DNA of 64,000 nt, taken from contig DATIKU010000044.1 of the NCBI GenBank assembly GCA_035477215.1, positions 1 through 64,000 of the forward strand, written 5' to 3'. Both the position numbers and the translations under genes were made by a program. This DNA is from Spirochaetota bacterium (GTDB lineage Bacteria; Spirochaetota; UBA4802; UBA5368). The notes under the pieces are model-generated. The model made no database searches and had not been told where the DNA came from. It saw only the letters and a program-made list of their open reading frames with translations. Below are positions 43,028 to 51,737 of this stretch, piece by piece. Each line of letters opens with the position of its first letter. The first letter of the stretch is position 1.

Positions 43028-44410
43028 ATGATTTCATATCCGGACCGAAGCGACGTCATTCAGCGCGTGTACGACCACGGGCAGGAGCACGTCTTCACGT
43101 TCTGGGAACAGCTCCCGGACGTCAAAAAAAAGGCCCTGCTGGATGATGTTGCATCCATCGATTTCGACCTTCTCTCTCGCCTCTACCTGCAGGCCCGGGA
43201 GAGCAAGCCGACGGCAATGGGCTTCGAGCCCGCGCCCTATATCCCAGCCCCCTCCGGGAACAAAGATCTCCGACGCTTCGACGCCGCGCGCGAGGAGGGG
43301 ATTGCGCTCATTCGAAAAGGCGTCGTCGCGGCCTTCGTGGTGGCGGGTGGACAGGGGTCCCGCCTGGGCTTCGGCGGCCCGAAGGGGCTTTTCGGGGTTG
43401 GGCCCGTTTCAGGTAAATCCCTGTTTCAGATCCATGCCGAAAAAATCCTCAAGAGCTCGATAAAATACGGTGCCCCCATTCCCTGGCTCATCATGACCTC
43501 GCAGGCCAACCACGAGGACACGGTGCGCTACCTCACCGCCAACCGCCACTTCGGTCTTGACGAGAAAGACGTGTACATCTTCCCCCAGAGCATGATCCCA
43601 TCCCTCGACACCGGTGGCAAACTCATTCTTGAGTCGCCATCCGCCATCTTTAAAAATCCCGACGGCCACGGCGGGAGCCTCGATGCCCTGGCCGATTCGG
43701 GAACGCTGGCGGCGATGCGTAAACGCGGCATCGGGATCATTTCCTACTTCCAGGTGGACAATCCGCTCATTTCCATTATCGATCCCGTCTTCATCGGATT
43801 CCACGCACAACGTGGCGCCGACATCTCGAGCAAGGGGCTTATGAAAGCCTATCCCGGCGAAAAAATCGGCGTCTTCGTCCGCTTCGACGACGGGACCATC
43901 GGCGTGGTCGAATACTCGGACCTACCCGAGCGTTTACAGAACATGCGCGACGGCAGCGGAGCGCTCCGCTTTTGCATGGGAAGCATCGCCATCCACCTGT
44001 TTTGCGTCGGCTTCCTCGAAAAAATAACGGGCGGATCGGCCGTATCTCTTCCCTTTCACGTCGCGCGAAAAAAAATAACGCCCTGCACGCCATCGGGGCC
44101 CGCCGAAATTGAAGGATTCAAATTTGAAAAATTCGTCTTCGACGCCCTGCCGCTTACGGATAAAAACATCGTGCTCGAGACAATCCGGGAGGATGAGTTC
44201 GCACCGATAAAAAATCCCTCGGGAGTCGACTCGGTCGAATCGGCGCACGAGCTCATGACCGGGCTTTACCGGCGCTGGCTCGGGGAACGCGGCATTCTCA
44301 TCCCCTCCCTCGTGAAAAAGCTTGAGATATCACCCCTTCTGGCCCTTGAAGCGGCTGATATTCCCGATTCCCTGTCAATACCCGATGCCGAGAGCGTATA
44401 CCTGGAATAA
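43028..44410 (+). CDS. UDP-sugar (UDP-GlcNAc-type) pyrophosphorylase
   Basis: I start at ATG 43028 (460 residues, MISYPDRSDVIQ) after the GAGGA site. The longer frame lacks one. It belongs to the eukaryote-like UAP1/UGP2 family: FVVAGGQGSRLGFGGPKGLF (about residue 107) is the UTP-binding loop, with IPWLIMTSQANHEDTVRYL, QSMIPSLDTGGKL and QVDNPLISIIDPVFIGFH further on. Such enzymes make UDP-GlcNAc or related UDP-sugars for envelope synthesis from the 1-phosphate and UTP. This family is uncommon in bacteria but known in spirochaetes and Bacteroidetes. It is separated by 24 bases from argB. Confidence 0.87.
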   Translation: MISYPDRSDVIQRVYDHGQEHVFTFWEQLPDVKKKALLDDVASIDFDLLSRLYLQARESKPTAMGFEPAPYIPAPSGNKDLRRFDAAREEGIALIRKGVVAAFVVAGGQGSRLGFGGPKGLFGVGPVSGKSLFQIHAEKILKSSIKYGAPIPWLIMTSQANHEDTVRYLTANRHFGLDEKDVYIFPQSMIPSLDTGGKLILESPSAIFKNPDGHGGSLDALADSGTLAAMRKRGIGIISYFQVDNPLISIIDPVFIGFHAQRGADISSKGLMKAYPGEKIGVFVRFDDGTIGVVEYSDLPERLQNMRDGSGALRFCMGSIAIHLFCVGFLEKITGGSAVSLPFHVARKKITPCTPSGPAEIEGFKFEKFVFDALPLTDKNIVLETIREDEFAPIKNPSGVDSVESAHELMTGLYRRWLGERGILIPSLVKKLEISPLLALEAADIPDSLSIPDAESVYLE

Positions 44411-44434
44411 CACACTAAAAGGAGAATGCGTACC

Positions 44435-45292
44435 ATGCAGCGCTACATAGAAAAAGTCAGCACACTTATCGAGTCGTTCCCGTACATTCAGGAATTCTAC
44501 GGAAAAACCATCGTCATAAAATACGGCGGGCACGCGATGGAGGACGAACGGCTGAGGCGCTCGTTCGCCACCGAAATGGTGCTCCTCAAGCTGGTGGGCA
44601 TAAACCCGGTCATCGTTCACGGCGGCGGACCGCAGATCGGCGAGCTCCTCAAACAGGTCGGCAAGAAGAGCGAGTTCGTTGCGGGTATGCGAGTTACCGA
44701 CAGCGCGACCATGGACCTCGTCGAGATGGTGCTGGTGGGCAAGGTCAACAAGGAGATCGTCCACAACATCAACATGGTGGGCGGCAGGGCCGTGGGCCTC
44801 TCCGGCAAGGACGGCGGTCTCCTTATTGCCGAGAAGCACTTCCACGAGGACAACGGGGTCAGGCTCGACATCGGACTGGTGGGTTCGGTGAGCCGCGTCA
44901 ATCCGCAGGTGATCGAGGCGCTCGATCGCGAAAAGTTCATCCCGGTCATCGCGCCGATCGGGTATGACGAGGCCGGCGTTACGTACAATATCAACGCAGA
45001 TACGGCCGCCGGCGCCATCGCCGAGGCGCTGCGCGCCGAAAAGCTTATCCTTCTCACCGACATCGAGGGGGTGAAGATAAACGGTTCGCTCGCCTCTACC
45101 CTCACCGCGTCGGAGATCCCCGCGCTCATCGCTTCTAACGAGATTACCGGGGGTATGATCCCCAAGGTCAACTGCTGCCTCGACGCCCTTCGCGGGGTCA
45201 ACAAGACGCACATCATAGACGGCAGGGTCGAGCACGCCGTGCTCCTGGAGATATTCACCGACGCCGGTATCGGCACCGAAATCGTGAGATGA
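44435..45292 (+). CDS. argB: Acetylglutamate kinase
   Basis: An amino-acid-kinase-family enzyme of 285 residues from ATG 44435 ([18 protein letters not shown]). The earlier ATG at 44426 is only one base from the AAGGAG site, so the later one is better placed. Motifs are [67 protein letters not shown] and [26 protein letters not shown] (shown in parts). It phosphorylates N-acetylglutamate in arginine synthesis. No other arg gene is adjacent. It probably shares a transcript with the pyrophosphorylase gene. Confidence 0.94.
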   Translation: MQRYIEKVSTLIESFPYIQEFYGKTIVIKYGGHAMEDERLRRSFATEMVLLKLVGINPVIVHGGGPQIGELLKQVGKKSEFVAGMRVTDSATMDLVEMVLVGKVNKEIVHNINMVGGRAVGLSGKDGGLLIAEKHFHEDNGVRLDIGLVGSVSRVNPQVIEALDREKFIPVIAPIGYDEAGVTYNINADTAAGAIAEALRAEKLILLTDIEGVKINGSLASTLTASEIPALIASNEITGGMIPKVNCCLDALRGVNKTHIIDGRVEHAVLLEIFTDAGIGTEIVR

Positions 45293-45362
45293 CTTCCCCG
45301 GCGGGATTTATATTTCACTCAGGCGACGCTACGGGCACAGGCCGCCCCGTGGAAATTTTTGT

Positions 45363-45390
45363 TTGACAGAACGGGCACCCTCCATAGAGT
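45363..45390 (+). promoter_or_regulatory. Promoter of the tRNA-Ser cluster
   Basis: Consensus TTGACA (45363-45368) and TAGAGT (45385-45390) are separated by 16 bases. Transcription would begin at about 45397, directly at the 5' end of tRNA-Ser(UGA). Confidence 0.6.
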
Positions 45391-45397
45391 TATGCGC

Positions 45398-45481
45398 GGA
45401 GGGTTGTCTGAGTGGTCTATAGAGGCGGTCTTGAAAACCGTTGGGTGACAAGCTCCGGGGGTTCGAATCCCTCACCCTCCG
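45398..45481 (+). tRNA. tRNA-Ser (anticodon UGA)
   Basis: The 84-base cloverleaf has acceptor arms GGAGGGT/ACCCTCC, a D arm, anticodon loop CTTGAAAA (TGA), the long variable arm typical of serine tRNAs, and the T loop GTTCGAATC. The discriminator is G and no CCA is encoded. Confidence 0.95.
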
Positions 45482-45510
45482 ATATCACGCAACCGGTTTA
45501 TCACTACACT

Positions 45511-45596
45511 GGAGAGATGCCCGAGAGGCCGAAGGGGACGGTTTGCTAAACCGTTGTACCATTCCGGTACCGAGGGTTCGAATCCCTCTCTCTCCG
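45511..45596 (+). tRNA. tRNA-Ser (anticodon GCU)
   Basis: This 86-base type II tRNA has acceptor stem GGAGAGA/TCTCTCC, anticodon loop with GCT (TTTGCTAAA), a long variable arm (GTTGTACCATTCCGGTACC) and GTTCGAATC. It lies 29 bases after the first serine tRNA, and CCA is not encoded. Confidence 0.95.
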
Positions 45597-45610
45597 AAAG
45601 GATACACACA

Positions 45611-46180
45611 GTGAAGTTTGTACATGCCGTCAAAGATCGACTCCCCCTGCTCAAAGAGAAGGCGCTTGTAACACTACGCTACCTCAGGGACTTTCGGAAA
45701 AACTGGCCCCGCACCCGTGAATGGCTGATATTCGCGTGGGGAAGGGCTCGCGCGGCGGCAATCTACCTCCGCGACATCCGGCGGCACTGGCCCGAGATCA
45801 GAGCCTCCCTGAAGCACTACCGTAACGAGATCTATCGGCCCATGTACAATAAATACTTCGCCGCTGCGGCCTATCTTCCATTCATCGGCTGGCTCGCGCC
45901 GTTGTATCTCAAACCAGATGACGCGTTGTGCCAGGAAAATGGCAGGCGGGGTTTCGTGCTTTCCGTATTTTTTACCGGAATAGCCCTTGCGCTGTTTTTT
46001 TTGTACTTCATCCTTGTCCCGAGGGACTGGCGCGCGGTACGGTTCGCACTGGCGCTTTTGGTATACCTCGTCTATGCCGTTTATTTTTCATTCTGCGCAT
46101 GGGCTGTTTATTTCCTGGTACGGGAAAAAAGGCTTGAAATGCCCTGGCTTAAAAAATATACTCATATAGTGGAGTTGTAG
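45611..46180 (+). CDS. Polytopic membrane protein within the tRNA cluster, unknown function
   Basis: A GTG at 45611 with AAAGGA upstream starts 189 residues (VKFVHAVKDRLPLLKEKALV). The earlier ATG at 45554 lies within the tRNA-Ser gene and cannot be the start. The N-terminal 80 residues are basic and cytosolic with two similar segments (YLRDFRKNWPRTREWL and YLRDIRRHWPEIRASL), suggesting an internal duplication. Then come three or four membrane helices (AAAYLPFIGWLAPLYL, LSVFFTGIALALFFLYF, FALALLVYLVYAVYFSF). No family recognised, though the first helix with YLPFIGW recalls DUF4870-like proteins. It lies 14 bases after one tRNA gene and 17 before another. Confidence 0.7.
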   Translation: MKFVHAVKDRLPLLKEKALVTLRYLRDFRKNWPRTREWLIFAWGRARAAAIYLRDIRRHWPEIRASLKHYRNEIYRPMYNKYFAAAAYLPFIGWLAPLYLKPDDALCQENGRRGFVLSVFFTGIALALFFLYFILVPRDWRAVRFALALLVYLVYAVYFSFCAWAVYFLVREKRLEMPWLKKYTHIVEL

Positions 46181-46197
46181 CGGTACTCTCAACCAAA

Positions 46198-46271
46198 GCG
46201 TCTATAGCTCAGCTGGATAGAGCGCCGGACTACGAATCCGTAGGTCAGAGGTTCGAATCCTCTTAGACGCG
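46198..46271 (+). tRNA. tRNA-Arg (anticodon ACG)
   Basis: The 74-base cloverleaf has acceptor arms GCGTCTA/TAGACGC, D arm GCTC...GAGC, anticodon loop CTACGAA (ACG) and T loop GGTTCGAATCC, with G as discriminator and no encoded CCA. Its A34 is the substrate for TadA, whose gene starts about 120 bases downstream. Confidence 0.95.
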
Positions 46272-46391
46272 CGTTTAATCGATAAGGCGGGAACCATTCT
46301 CGCCTTTTCTTTTGCGTTCGATTGCCGCGATGCGGCGAAGCCGGCATACATCCACAGGTCGGCATGCATTCGAAGGGAGTGGCAACGGCCG

Positions 46392-46880
46392 ATGAGCGAC
46401 GATACCTCGTTCATGCTGATCGCGCTCGAAGAGGCGCATATTGCTTACGAAGAAGGCGAGATTCCCGTCGGCGCGGTAATCGTCAGGCAGGGCGTGATTA
46501 TCGCCCGCGCACACAACAGGAACCGAATCATGACGAACCCTCTCTGGCATGCCGAGATGATCGCCATCGATTCGGCGGCCGGAACGCTCGGCAATGAGCG
46601 CCTCAACGATTGCACACTGTACGTCACCAAGGAACCCTGTGTGATGTGTGCGGGGGCCATCGTTCACGCGCGCATCGAACGGCTCGTTATAGCCGCCGAA
46701 GACGTCAAATACGGGGCCTGCGGCACGGTCTTTTCGGTCTGCGGCAACAACCTCCTCAACCATGTACCGGAGATAGTTTTCGGTGTGCAGCGCGACGAGG
46801 CCTCGGCCCTCCTCACGGCATTTTTCACCGATCTGCGCAACGAAAAAAAGTTAAAAGGACCGTCTTCCCGGGATACATAA
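46392..46880 (+). CDS. tadA: tRNA-specific adenosine deaminase
   Basis: The 162-residue zinc enzyme converts A34 to inosine in tRNA-Arg(ACG). The cytidine/deoxycytidylate-deaminase fold shows the zinc motif HAE (H53, E55) and PCVMC (C83, C86). IPVGAVIV and GACGTVFSV are also typical. The length is normal, slightly long at the C-terminus. It is placed about 120 bases downstream of the gene of its own substrate tRNA-Arg(ACG), an informative arrangement. No ribosome site close to consensus is obvious; 'GGGAGTGGC' upstream is plausible. Confidence 0.95.
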   Translation: MSDDTSFMLIALEEAHIAYEEGEIPVGAVIVRQGVIIARAHNRNRIMTNPLWHAEMIAIDSAAGTLGNERLNDCTLYVTKEPCVMCAGAIVHARIERLVIAAEDVKYGACGTVFSVCGNNLLNHVPEIVFGVQRDEASALLTAFFTDLRNEKKLKGPSSRDT

Positions 46881-46905
46881 ATTTTCCCGTAAAATCGTCA
46901 ACACC

Positions 46906-46934
46906 TTGACATTTCAGCGGTATTCAATTTTTAT
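46906..46934 (+). promoter_or_regulatory. Promoter of the DUF2279 gene
   Basis: TTGACA (46906-46911) and TTTTAT (46929-46934) with 17 bases between, 65 bases ahead of the start codon at 47000. Confidence 0.45.
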
Positions 46935-46999
46935 TGCGCCTCAGTCGCCGGGACGGCCCGCCGGTACCGGAGACACCCATAAAATAAAGCGTATGGCAT

Positions 47000-47971
47000 A
47001 TGAAAGGAATTTTGACTCTCGCACTCGTCACCCTGCTCAGTTTAAATCTCGCGCTTTCCGCGCAGGAATCGCCGGCTGAATCCCAGGAACCTCCGATCGA
47101 GCCGTTGGCCCCCGTCACCGAAAGTCCGACGGTCCGGCTTCCCGTCAACCTCTACGATACACACAGGTTCGACGAATCCAAATGGCCCTATCTGCGCACC
47201 GGGCTCTATCTTTTCGGCCCGGGCTTTGTTACCGTCTGGGGGCTTGTGGAATGGGGCTGGTTCGACGGCACCATGTTTATGTATAAGCCCTCGAGGGTGT
47301 GGGGTGCGCACGCGCTTAACGGCGCCTCCGACAAGTTCGGGCACCTGTATGGCACCTACGCCGTCAAGCGGCTTTCCACGTTCTTTTTTCGTTCGACGGG
47401 CTCGTCACCGATGCGAGCCAACATAGAGGGAGGCATTTACGCAAGCTCCGTTCAGCTCATCATGGAAATCGGCGATGGATTTTCATCCGCGCAGGGATTT
47501 GACATAAACGACGTCATTTTCAACACTATCGGCGCGGGAATCGGCATGCTGCTCGACGGCTTCCCCGTTCTTGACAGGATGTTCGCCATCAAGTTGGAGT
47601 ATGTTCCCACCAGGCGGTTCAGAAAAGCGGTTGCCGAGAAGAACGGCAGCGCCGATTTCTTCACCGATTACAGCGGCCAGAAATACCTGCTGGTCACCAA
47701 GCTGGGCGGAATCCCGTATCTCTCGCTCACCCCGCTTCGCTATGTCAACCTGGATTTCGGGTATTATTCGCGCGGCTACTACAACAAGGACTTCGATCGC
47801 AACACACGGAATATTTACCTCGGCATGTCGATCAACTACACCATCGCCTTTGGCGACCTTCTCCCGACAGGATACACCTCGTCCACTCTGCAGTCTTTCT
47901 TTAACCACTATCATCCGCCGTATGACCTGGAGGTCAAAGACTGGGAGCTTACCAGCGCCAAAAACCAATAA
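47000..47971 (+). CDS. DUF2279-family exported/envelope protein
   Basis: A 323-residue protein with a signal peptide (residues about 1-21, ending ALSAQ), a proline-rich linker, then a DUF2279-like domain from about 100 to 200. Motifs are SDKFGHLYGTYAVKRL, GGIYASSVQLIMEIGDGFSS and GFDINDVIFNTIGAGIGMLL, the DK.GH / E.DG / D...N..G pattern of YfiM-like proteins. The C-terminal 100 residues are aromatic beta strands (LRYVNLDFGYYSRGYYNKDF, NIYLGMSINYTIAFGDLLP), typical of outer-membrane barrel strands. I infer an outer-membrane or periplasmic membrane-associated protein; its role is unknown. A terminator follows. Confidence 0.75.
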   Translation: MKGILTLALVTLLSLNLALSAQESPAESQEPPIEPLAPVTESPTVRLPVNLYDTHRFDESKWPYLRTGLYLFGPGFVTVWGLVEWGWFDGTMFMYKPSRVWGAHALNGASDKFGHLYGTYAVKRLSTFFFRSTGSSPMRANIEGGIYASSVQLIMEIGDGFSSAQGFDINDVIFNTIGAGIGMLLDGFPVLDRMFAIKLEYVPTRRFRKAVAEKNGSADFFTDYSGQKYLLVTKLGGIPYLSLTPLRYVNLDFGYYSRGYYNKDFDRNTRNIYLGMSINYTIAFGDLLPTGYTSSTLQSFFNHYHPPYDLEVKDWELTSAKNQ

Positions 47972-48016
47972 CGGATTGATGGTTGTTCAAGGCGCCCCAT
48001 GGGGCGGCAATAAACG

Positions 48017-48046
48017 ACAAAGCGGCATAGAACGGTGCCGCTTTGT
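48017..48046. terminator. Hairpin terminator between convergent genes
   Basis: ACAAAGCGGCA and TGCCGCTTTGT form a perfect 11-base-pair stem with an eight-base loop between the DUF2279 gene and the AsmA-like gene, and can serve both strands. Confidence 0.7.
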
Positions 48047-48072
48047 AATTTCACACTGAATTCCTATCGCGT

Positions 48073-49545
48073 TTAGAATATTTTCTTAAGTTTCTCTGTC
48101 GCCTTGTCTTTGGCCTTGTCCGTCTGCTTGTCCACGACCTTCTCGACCTTTTTCTCGGCCTTTTCCCTGACAACGTCCTTCATGTCGCCCGCAGCATCCT
48201 TTACCAAATCGCCGATGGATGGCAGCTTCGGCGCAATCAGCTTAACATCGGGCTTGGCCATGGTTCCGGTCACCTTGTACTGCAGATAGACCAGGCCGTC
48301 CTTGTTCGTCAGCGATTTCATCGCCGAATCGGCGACCTTCTCGGTCTTCACGTACTTTTCGAGTTTCGCCGCCTTTATGCCCTTTTCCACGTTTTTGGTG
48401 ATACCCTCGCGAATGGGCTTGTTATGTTTCTCCGCAAGCAGCATATTCATGTCCATTCCGACCGACTTCGTGTTGATGTTCGTCTGGCCCGCGAAGTTAA
48501 CCGCGTAATCGTCGGTCGCTATCTTTCCATCGGTCAGCTTCATTAGGCCGCCTTTGTACCACACGTTTACGAAGGCGTTCTTCCATTTAACATCCCCTTT
48601 CAGAAAGGTGAACTTCCCGCAGTACTTCTCGATCTGTTCCACCTCCTTAAGCTTCTCGAATATCTGCAGGCCCGTAAGCGTACCATAGTTCGAACCAATC
48701 TTCGCCGAAAGCTCGGGATCGACCTTTTTCGACCTCGGGTCGAAAGGCTTCAGCGTGCCGTTTATCGAAAGGCCGATGTCGAAGGTTTTTACGCTCCCGG
48801 TCCGCACCTGTCCAATTGTTTTTATTCCCGTCTCGATTTTCAGTTTGGCCGAATTTTTTTTAACGAGGTCTTTAGGGTCAATCTCGATCGAATGCACGAG
48901 CGCCGTCAGGTTGTAGATGGAGAAGCTCTGCTTCAGCCCCTGATCCACTAACGATACCAGGCCCTTTTCTATGCCGACCTTGCCGATGGCGATTTCCACG
49001 GGAAGATCATCGGCCGTAAACGGTTTCTGGGGCTGTTTGGCCTCTTCCGCTTTCTTCTTCGCCTCTTCCTGTTGTTTCTTCAATAATTTGGCCTTCTCCT
49101 CGGCGGTCATCTTCTTCGGAGCGAGGAGATCCGAAAAATTAAACAGGCCGCTGGGATAGCGGACCACGTTAATGACCGGCTCGAACAGCACAAGCTCGCG
49201 AAGCTCGACCTGCCTCTTCAACAGGGGTAAAAACTTGAGCTTGAAGGTGAACGACGAGAGGTCGACAAACAGATCGTTTGCGGCGACCGGCTTTCCTCTC
49301 AGCGCCTCTCTCTGGGCGGTTGTCTTGAAATTGGATATTTTAACTTCCTTTACCTCCATGCCCGAAACCACTGAAAAAACGCTCACATCGATCGCGCCTA
49401 TTGAAACCTGCCTGTTCAGCGCATTCTCCATCTGCTGGTCGATCATTTCCTTGTCGACGATGAGCATGATGGCGACGCCCGCCGCGATGATAATAAGCAC
49501 CAGCGCACCGACGGCGATGCCGAGCCATTTAAAGACCTTTTTCAT
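48073..49545 (-). CDS. AsmA-family inner-membrane-anchored periplasmic protein
   Basis: The 490-residue protein has an N-terminal membrane helix (FKWLGIAVGALVLIIIAAGV) and the AsmA/YhdP-type start (IDQQMENALNRQVSIGAIDV), with an ELVLFEPVINVVRYPSGLFN segment. A lysine/alanine-rich linker (KLLKKQQEEAKKKAEEAKQP, about residues 158-178) is followed by a large beta-rich region and an AsmA-like terminal segment (VKWKNAFVNVWYKGG). The last 40 residues are a lysine-rich coil (EKKVEKVVDKQTDKAKDKAT). AsmA-like proteins are large bridge-type lipid transporters between membranes; this one is small. Function in outer-membrane lipid homeostasis is inferred. Confidence 0.75.
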   Translation of the reverse strand: MKKVFKWLGIAVGALVLIIIAAGVAIMLIVDKEMIDQQMENALNRQVSIGAIDVSVFSVVSGMEVKEVKISNFKTTAQREALRGKPVAANDLFVDLSSFTFKLKFLPLLKRQVELRELVLFEPVINVVRYPSGLFNFSDLLAPKKMTAEEKAKLLKKQQEEAKKKAEEAKQPQKPFTADDLPVEIAIGKVGIEKGLVSLVDQGLKQSFSIYNLTALVHSIEIDPKDLVKKNSAKLKIETGIKTIGQVRTGSVKTFDIGLSINGTLKPFDPRSKKVDPELSAKIGSNYGTLTGLQIFEKLKEVEQIEKYCGKFTFLKGDVKWKNAFVNVWYKGGLMKLTDGKIATDDYAVNFAGQTNINTKSVGMDMNMLLAEKHNKPIREGITKNVEKGIKAAKLEKYVKTEKVADSAMKSLTNKDGLVYLQYKVTGTMAKPDVKLIAPKLPSIGDLVKDAAGDMKDVVREKAEKKVEKVVDKQTDKAKDKATEKLKKIF

Positions 49546-49671
49546 TGCTTATCCCTCCCTATATATCATTTTCTGAATTCATGTCGCATACACAGTTGCC
49601 TGTCAATTGTAACGGGACCGTGCGAAAAATGCGAGAAGATTTCCGGCCGTCTGTTATTGAACGCCGTCGGA

Positions 49672-49713
49672 ATAGCACGAAGGCGCGGTCATAAAACCGC
49701 GCCTTCGTGCTAT
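49672..49713. terminator. Perfect 18-base-pair hairpin after the cyclase operon
   Basis: ATAGCACGAAGGCGCGGT and its exact complement ACCGCGCCTTCGTGCTAT flank a six-base loop. It lies 40 bases past the stop of the last gene of the cyclase operon (minus) and lacks a long T-tract, so it is a strong hairpin but not a textbook intrinsic terminator. Confidence 0.7.
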
Positions 49714-49752
49714 CATGCCCTCCCGCCGATTAAACAGCGGACATGTGTGCAG

Positions 49753-50520
49753 TTATTCGAACTCGTTATAATACACTCCCAGAACCACCCCGACCGCTTT
49801 TTCGCTGACAGATATCTTTTCCTTCTCAAGCGCCTTCACGATATCCCTCCGCTTAAAGACGGGGTTCTGGCGCTTTATCGCGACGATGCGCTGCACCACA
49901 CTGCGCTCAATTGGTCTGGCCGAGCCGAACACTCCCTTGCTTTCGAATGCCATCATGGCGTTCACCAGACGGTCGAGCCGCTGCAGCAGGTATTCAGGAT
50001 CGCGCGCCCTGACATAGGCCAGCGGGTCGCTGATGGCGGCGATCGTCTTTTCGCACAGCTCTTCCTCGGTAACGTACTCGCCGTATACGCGGATGAACAT
50101 CTTGTCGCGCGTAATGCGATAATTATAGTACATGGTGTCGTAATGCGAGAAGAGGAGTCCCGCCGGAAGGTAATCGAGCACGTTTATTCCCTTATACAAA
50201 AATTCCGAGGGAATTAGGCTGATCTCGAGAACGTCTTTCGAGTATTCAAATCCCATCCTTCCGATTTTGATATATTTCCAGGCGCTGAAATAGTTTTTCA
50301 GTTTCAATATCCGCTGCACTATCGCGTCGGTGGGTTCCGTATCATATCCCAGAACGAATACTTTCCCCTCGCCGTCTTTAAGTGTCAGCACGGTCCGGCC
50401 GTTTTCCTTTTCCTCGCCGTCCACGGCGAGGTTGGCCGCTGCCCAGTCATAGGCGTCAAGCCGGGCCGCCCCGGCGAGCGCCAGCATCATCAACACAATT
50501 GCGAATCGTTTCATACTCAC
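49753..50520 (-). CDS. Exported protein, third gene of the cyclase operon
   Basis: This 255-residue protein has a signal peptide (KRFAIVLMMLALAGAARLDA) and a mature part of mixed fold. A beta-rich N-terminus (GRTVLTLKDGEGKVFVLGYD) and a helical C-terminus (SVVQRIVAIKRQNPVFKRRD, IVKALEKEKISVSEKAV) are visible. No recognised domain. The start codon overlaps the preceding gene's stop by four bases, so it is co-translated with the coiled-coil membrane protein. A periplasmic sensor or structural role tied to the cyclase is a guess from context only. Confidence 0.65.
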   Translation of the reverse strand: MSMKRFAIVLMMLALAGAARLDAYDWAAANLAVDGEEKENGRTVLTLKDGEGKVFVLGYDTEPTDAIVQRILKLKNYFSAWKYIKIGRMGFEYSKDVLEISLIPSEFLYKGINVLDYLPAGLLFSHYDTMYYNYRITRDKMFIRVYGEYVTEEELCEKTIAAISDPLAYVRARDPEYLLQRLDRLVNAMMAFESKGVFGSARPIERSVVQRIVAIKRQNPVFKRRDIVKALEKEKISVSEKAVGVVLGVYYNEFE

Positions 50521-51737
50521 TCCTGTAACACCTTAATAAGTATTCTGTCGAAAGGCTGTATTCTTCTACCCTCCTGAACTTCTACGACCCGCGCCCTTAT
50601 CCCCGCGCCCGCGCCGTAAAACTGTATCCTGCCCACGTATTCATCGTCTTTGCGAAACACCAGCGCCGTTGTCCCCTCTTTTACCACATGTACCGCCCGC
50701 AGGTGCACGAAGATTGCGCCGCTGTCGCGCGGATCGACGATATAGCCGCTTTCAGGTTCGGTACGGGCCAGATAGTCGAAGGCATAACGTAAATGATCAA
50801 GCTGCGCGCTCTTTACCCTCACCGAATCGGCCAGAGCGCCCCACATCCTCTCGTAGCGCCCGGTGAGCTCGCGCGAAAAATACTCGATCTTATCAAGCGT
50901 CGGGGCGACCGAATTGACATAGGGTATCCGATTCAACCGACTGATTACCGCCTGCTGGTCCGCCTGCATACGCCGCATTTCGGCGAACTCGGACTCGGAG
51001 TACCGTGCGTCGCTCGTCAGCTCCTTTTTAAAATCATTGAGCCTCGGGACGCTTTTGTCCAGGGGCGGATTTTTTTCTTTGAGGATGCGCTGCAGCTCGC
51101 GCTCGGTGAAGCGCGGATTATACTTTAGCACCATCTCCGCCATCCGATTCTCGTAATACCGCTTTTGCTTTTGCATTTCCAAATTATGCAATTTCTGGTA
51201 GTTGTTGACGATCGCCTCGGCCTTTTTAATGTTTTCCTGCAGGCGGACATCATGCACATCCAGCTTCTTCTGAATCGATGCGACCTCCTCCTGCTGTTTC
51301 CTCAGTCGTGCGCGATATATCGCCCGGATCGCGGCCTTCGTATCCTCGTCCTTCGCGCGGGCAAGCTCGTCGTTCATCGTGCCCCGGGTATCACCCAGGC
51401 GCGTACGGGCAAGCTCCAGTTCGTTCTCAAGCCGCTTGGCCTTGTCGAGTATCTCGATGAGCCGCATGTCCTCGAAGGCGGTAATCTCCACATCCTCGCG
51501 GTTGAACCGTTCCTGGATGAGCTGCGCGAGCATTAATGTTCCGGCGATAAGCGCCACCATGAACCCCGCCACCAGCAGGTAGAAGCCATAGTTGCGGTTT
51601 CTCTTCGTCTGCGCGAATTCGTTGTTAAGCGAATATTCCGGCGGCTTCCCGTCGGGATCCTGTATCGCCTCCGGGAGAAATATCGATGTGCCGTCCTCTA
51701 CCGGCTCGACGTCTTTTATTTCGTTTTCATTTCCCAT
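50517..51737 (-). CDS. Single-pass membrane protein with long periplasmic coiled coil
   Basis: A 406-residue protein with a cytosolic N-terminus of about 50 residues, a membrane helix (YGFYLLVAGFMVALIAGTLM, about 51-70) and a long heptad-rich coiled coil from about 80 to 330 (ILDKAKRLENELELARTRLG, QQEEVASIQKKLDVHDVRLQ, then LEMQKQKRYYENRMAEMVLK). The C-terminal 80 residues are beta-rich (IFVHLRAVHVVKEGTTALVF). I do not recognise a family. The start overlaps the cyclase stop by 22 bases, and it lies between the cyclase and the exported protein in one operon, suggesting a signalling or envelope-linked complex. Confidence 0.7.
   Translation of the reverse strand: MGNENEIKDVEPVEDGTSIFLPEAIQDPDGKPPEYSLNNEFAQTKRNRNYGFYLLVAGFMVALIAGTLMLAQLIQERFNREDVEITAFEDMRLIEILDKAKRLENELELARTRLGDTRGTMNDELARAKDEDTKAAIRAIYRARLRKQQEEVASIQKKLDVHDVRLQENIKKAEAIVNNYQKLHNLEMQKQKRYYENRMAEMVLKYNPRFTERELQRILKEKNPPLDKSVPRLNDFKKELTSDARYSESEFAEMRRMQADQQAVISRLNRIPYVNSVAPTLDKIEYFSRELTGRYERMWGALADSVRVKSAQLDHLRYAFDYLARTEPESGYIVDPRDSGAIFVHLRAVHVVKEGTTALVFRKDDEYVGRIQFYGAGAGIRARVVEVQEGRRIQPFDRILIKVLQE

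Noticed and set aside
45554-45610. ATG-initiated extension of the membrane-protein gene
   Set aside because: It lies within the tRNA-Ser(GCU) gene, so translation more likely starts at the GTG at 45611.
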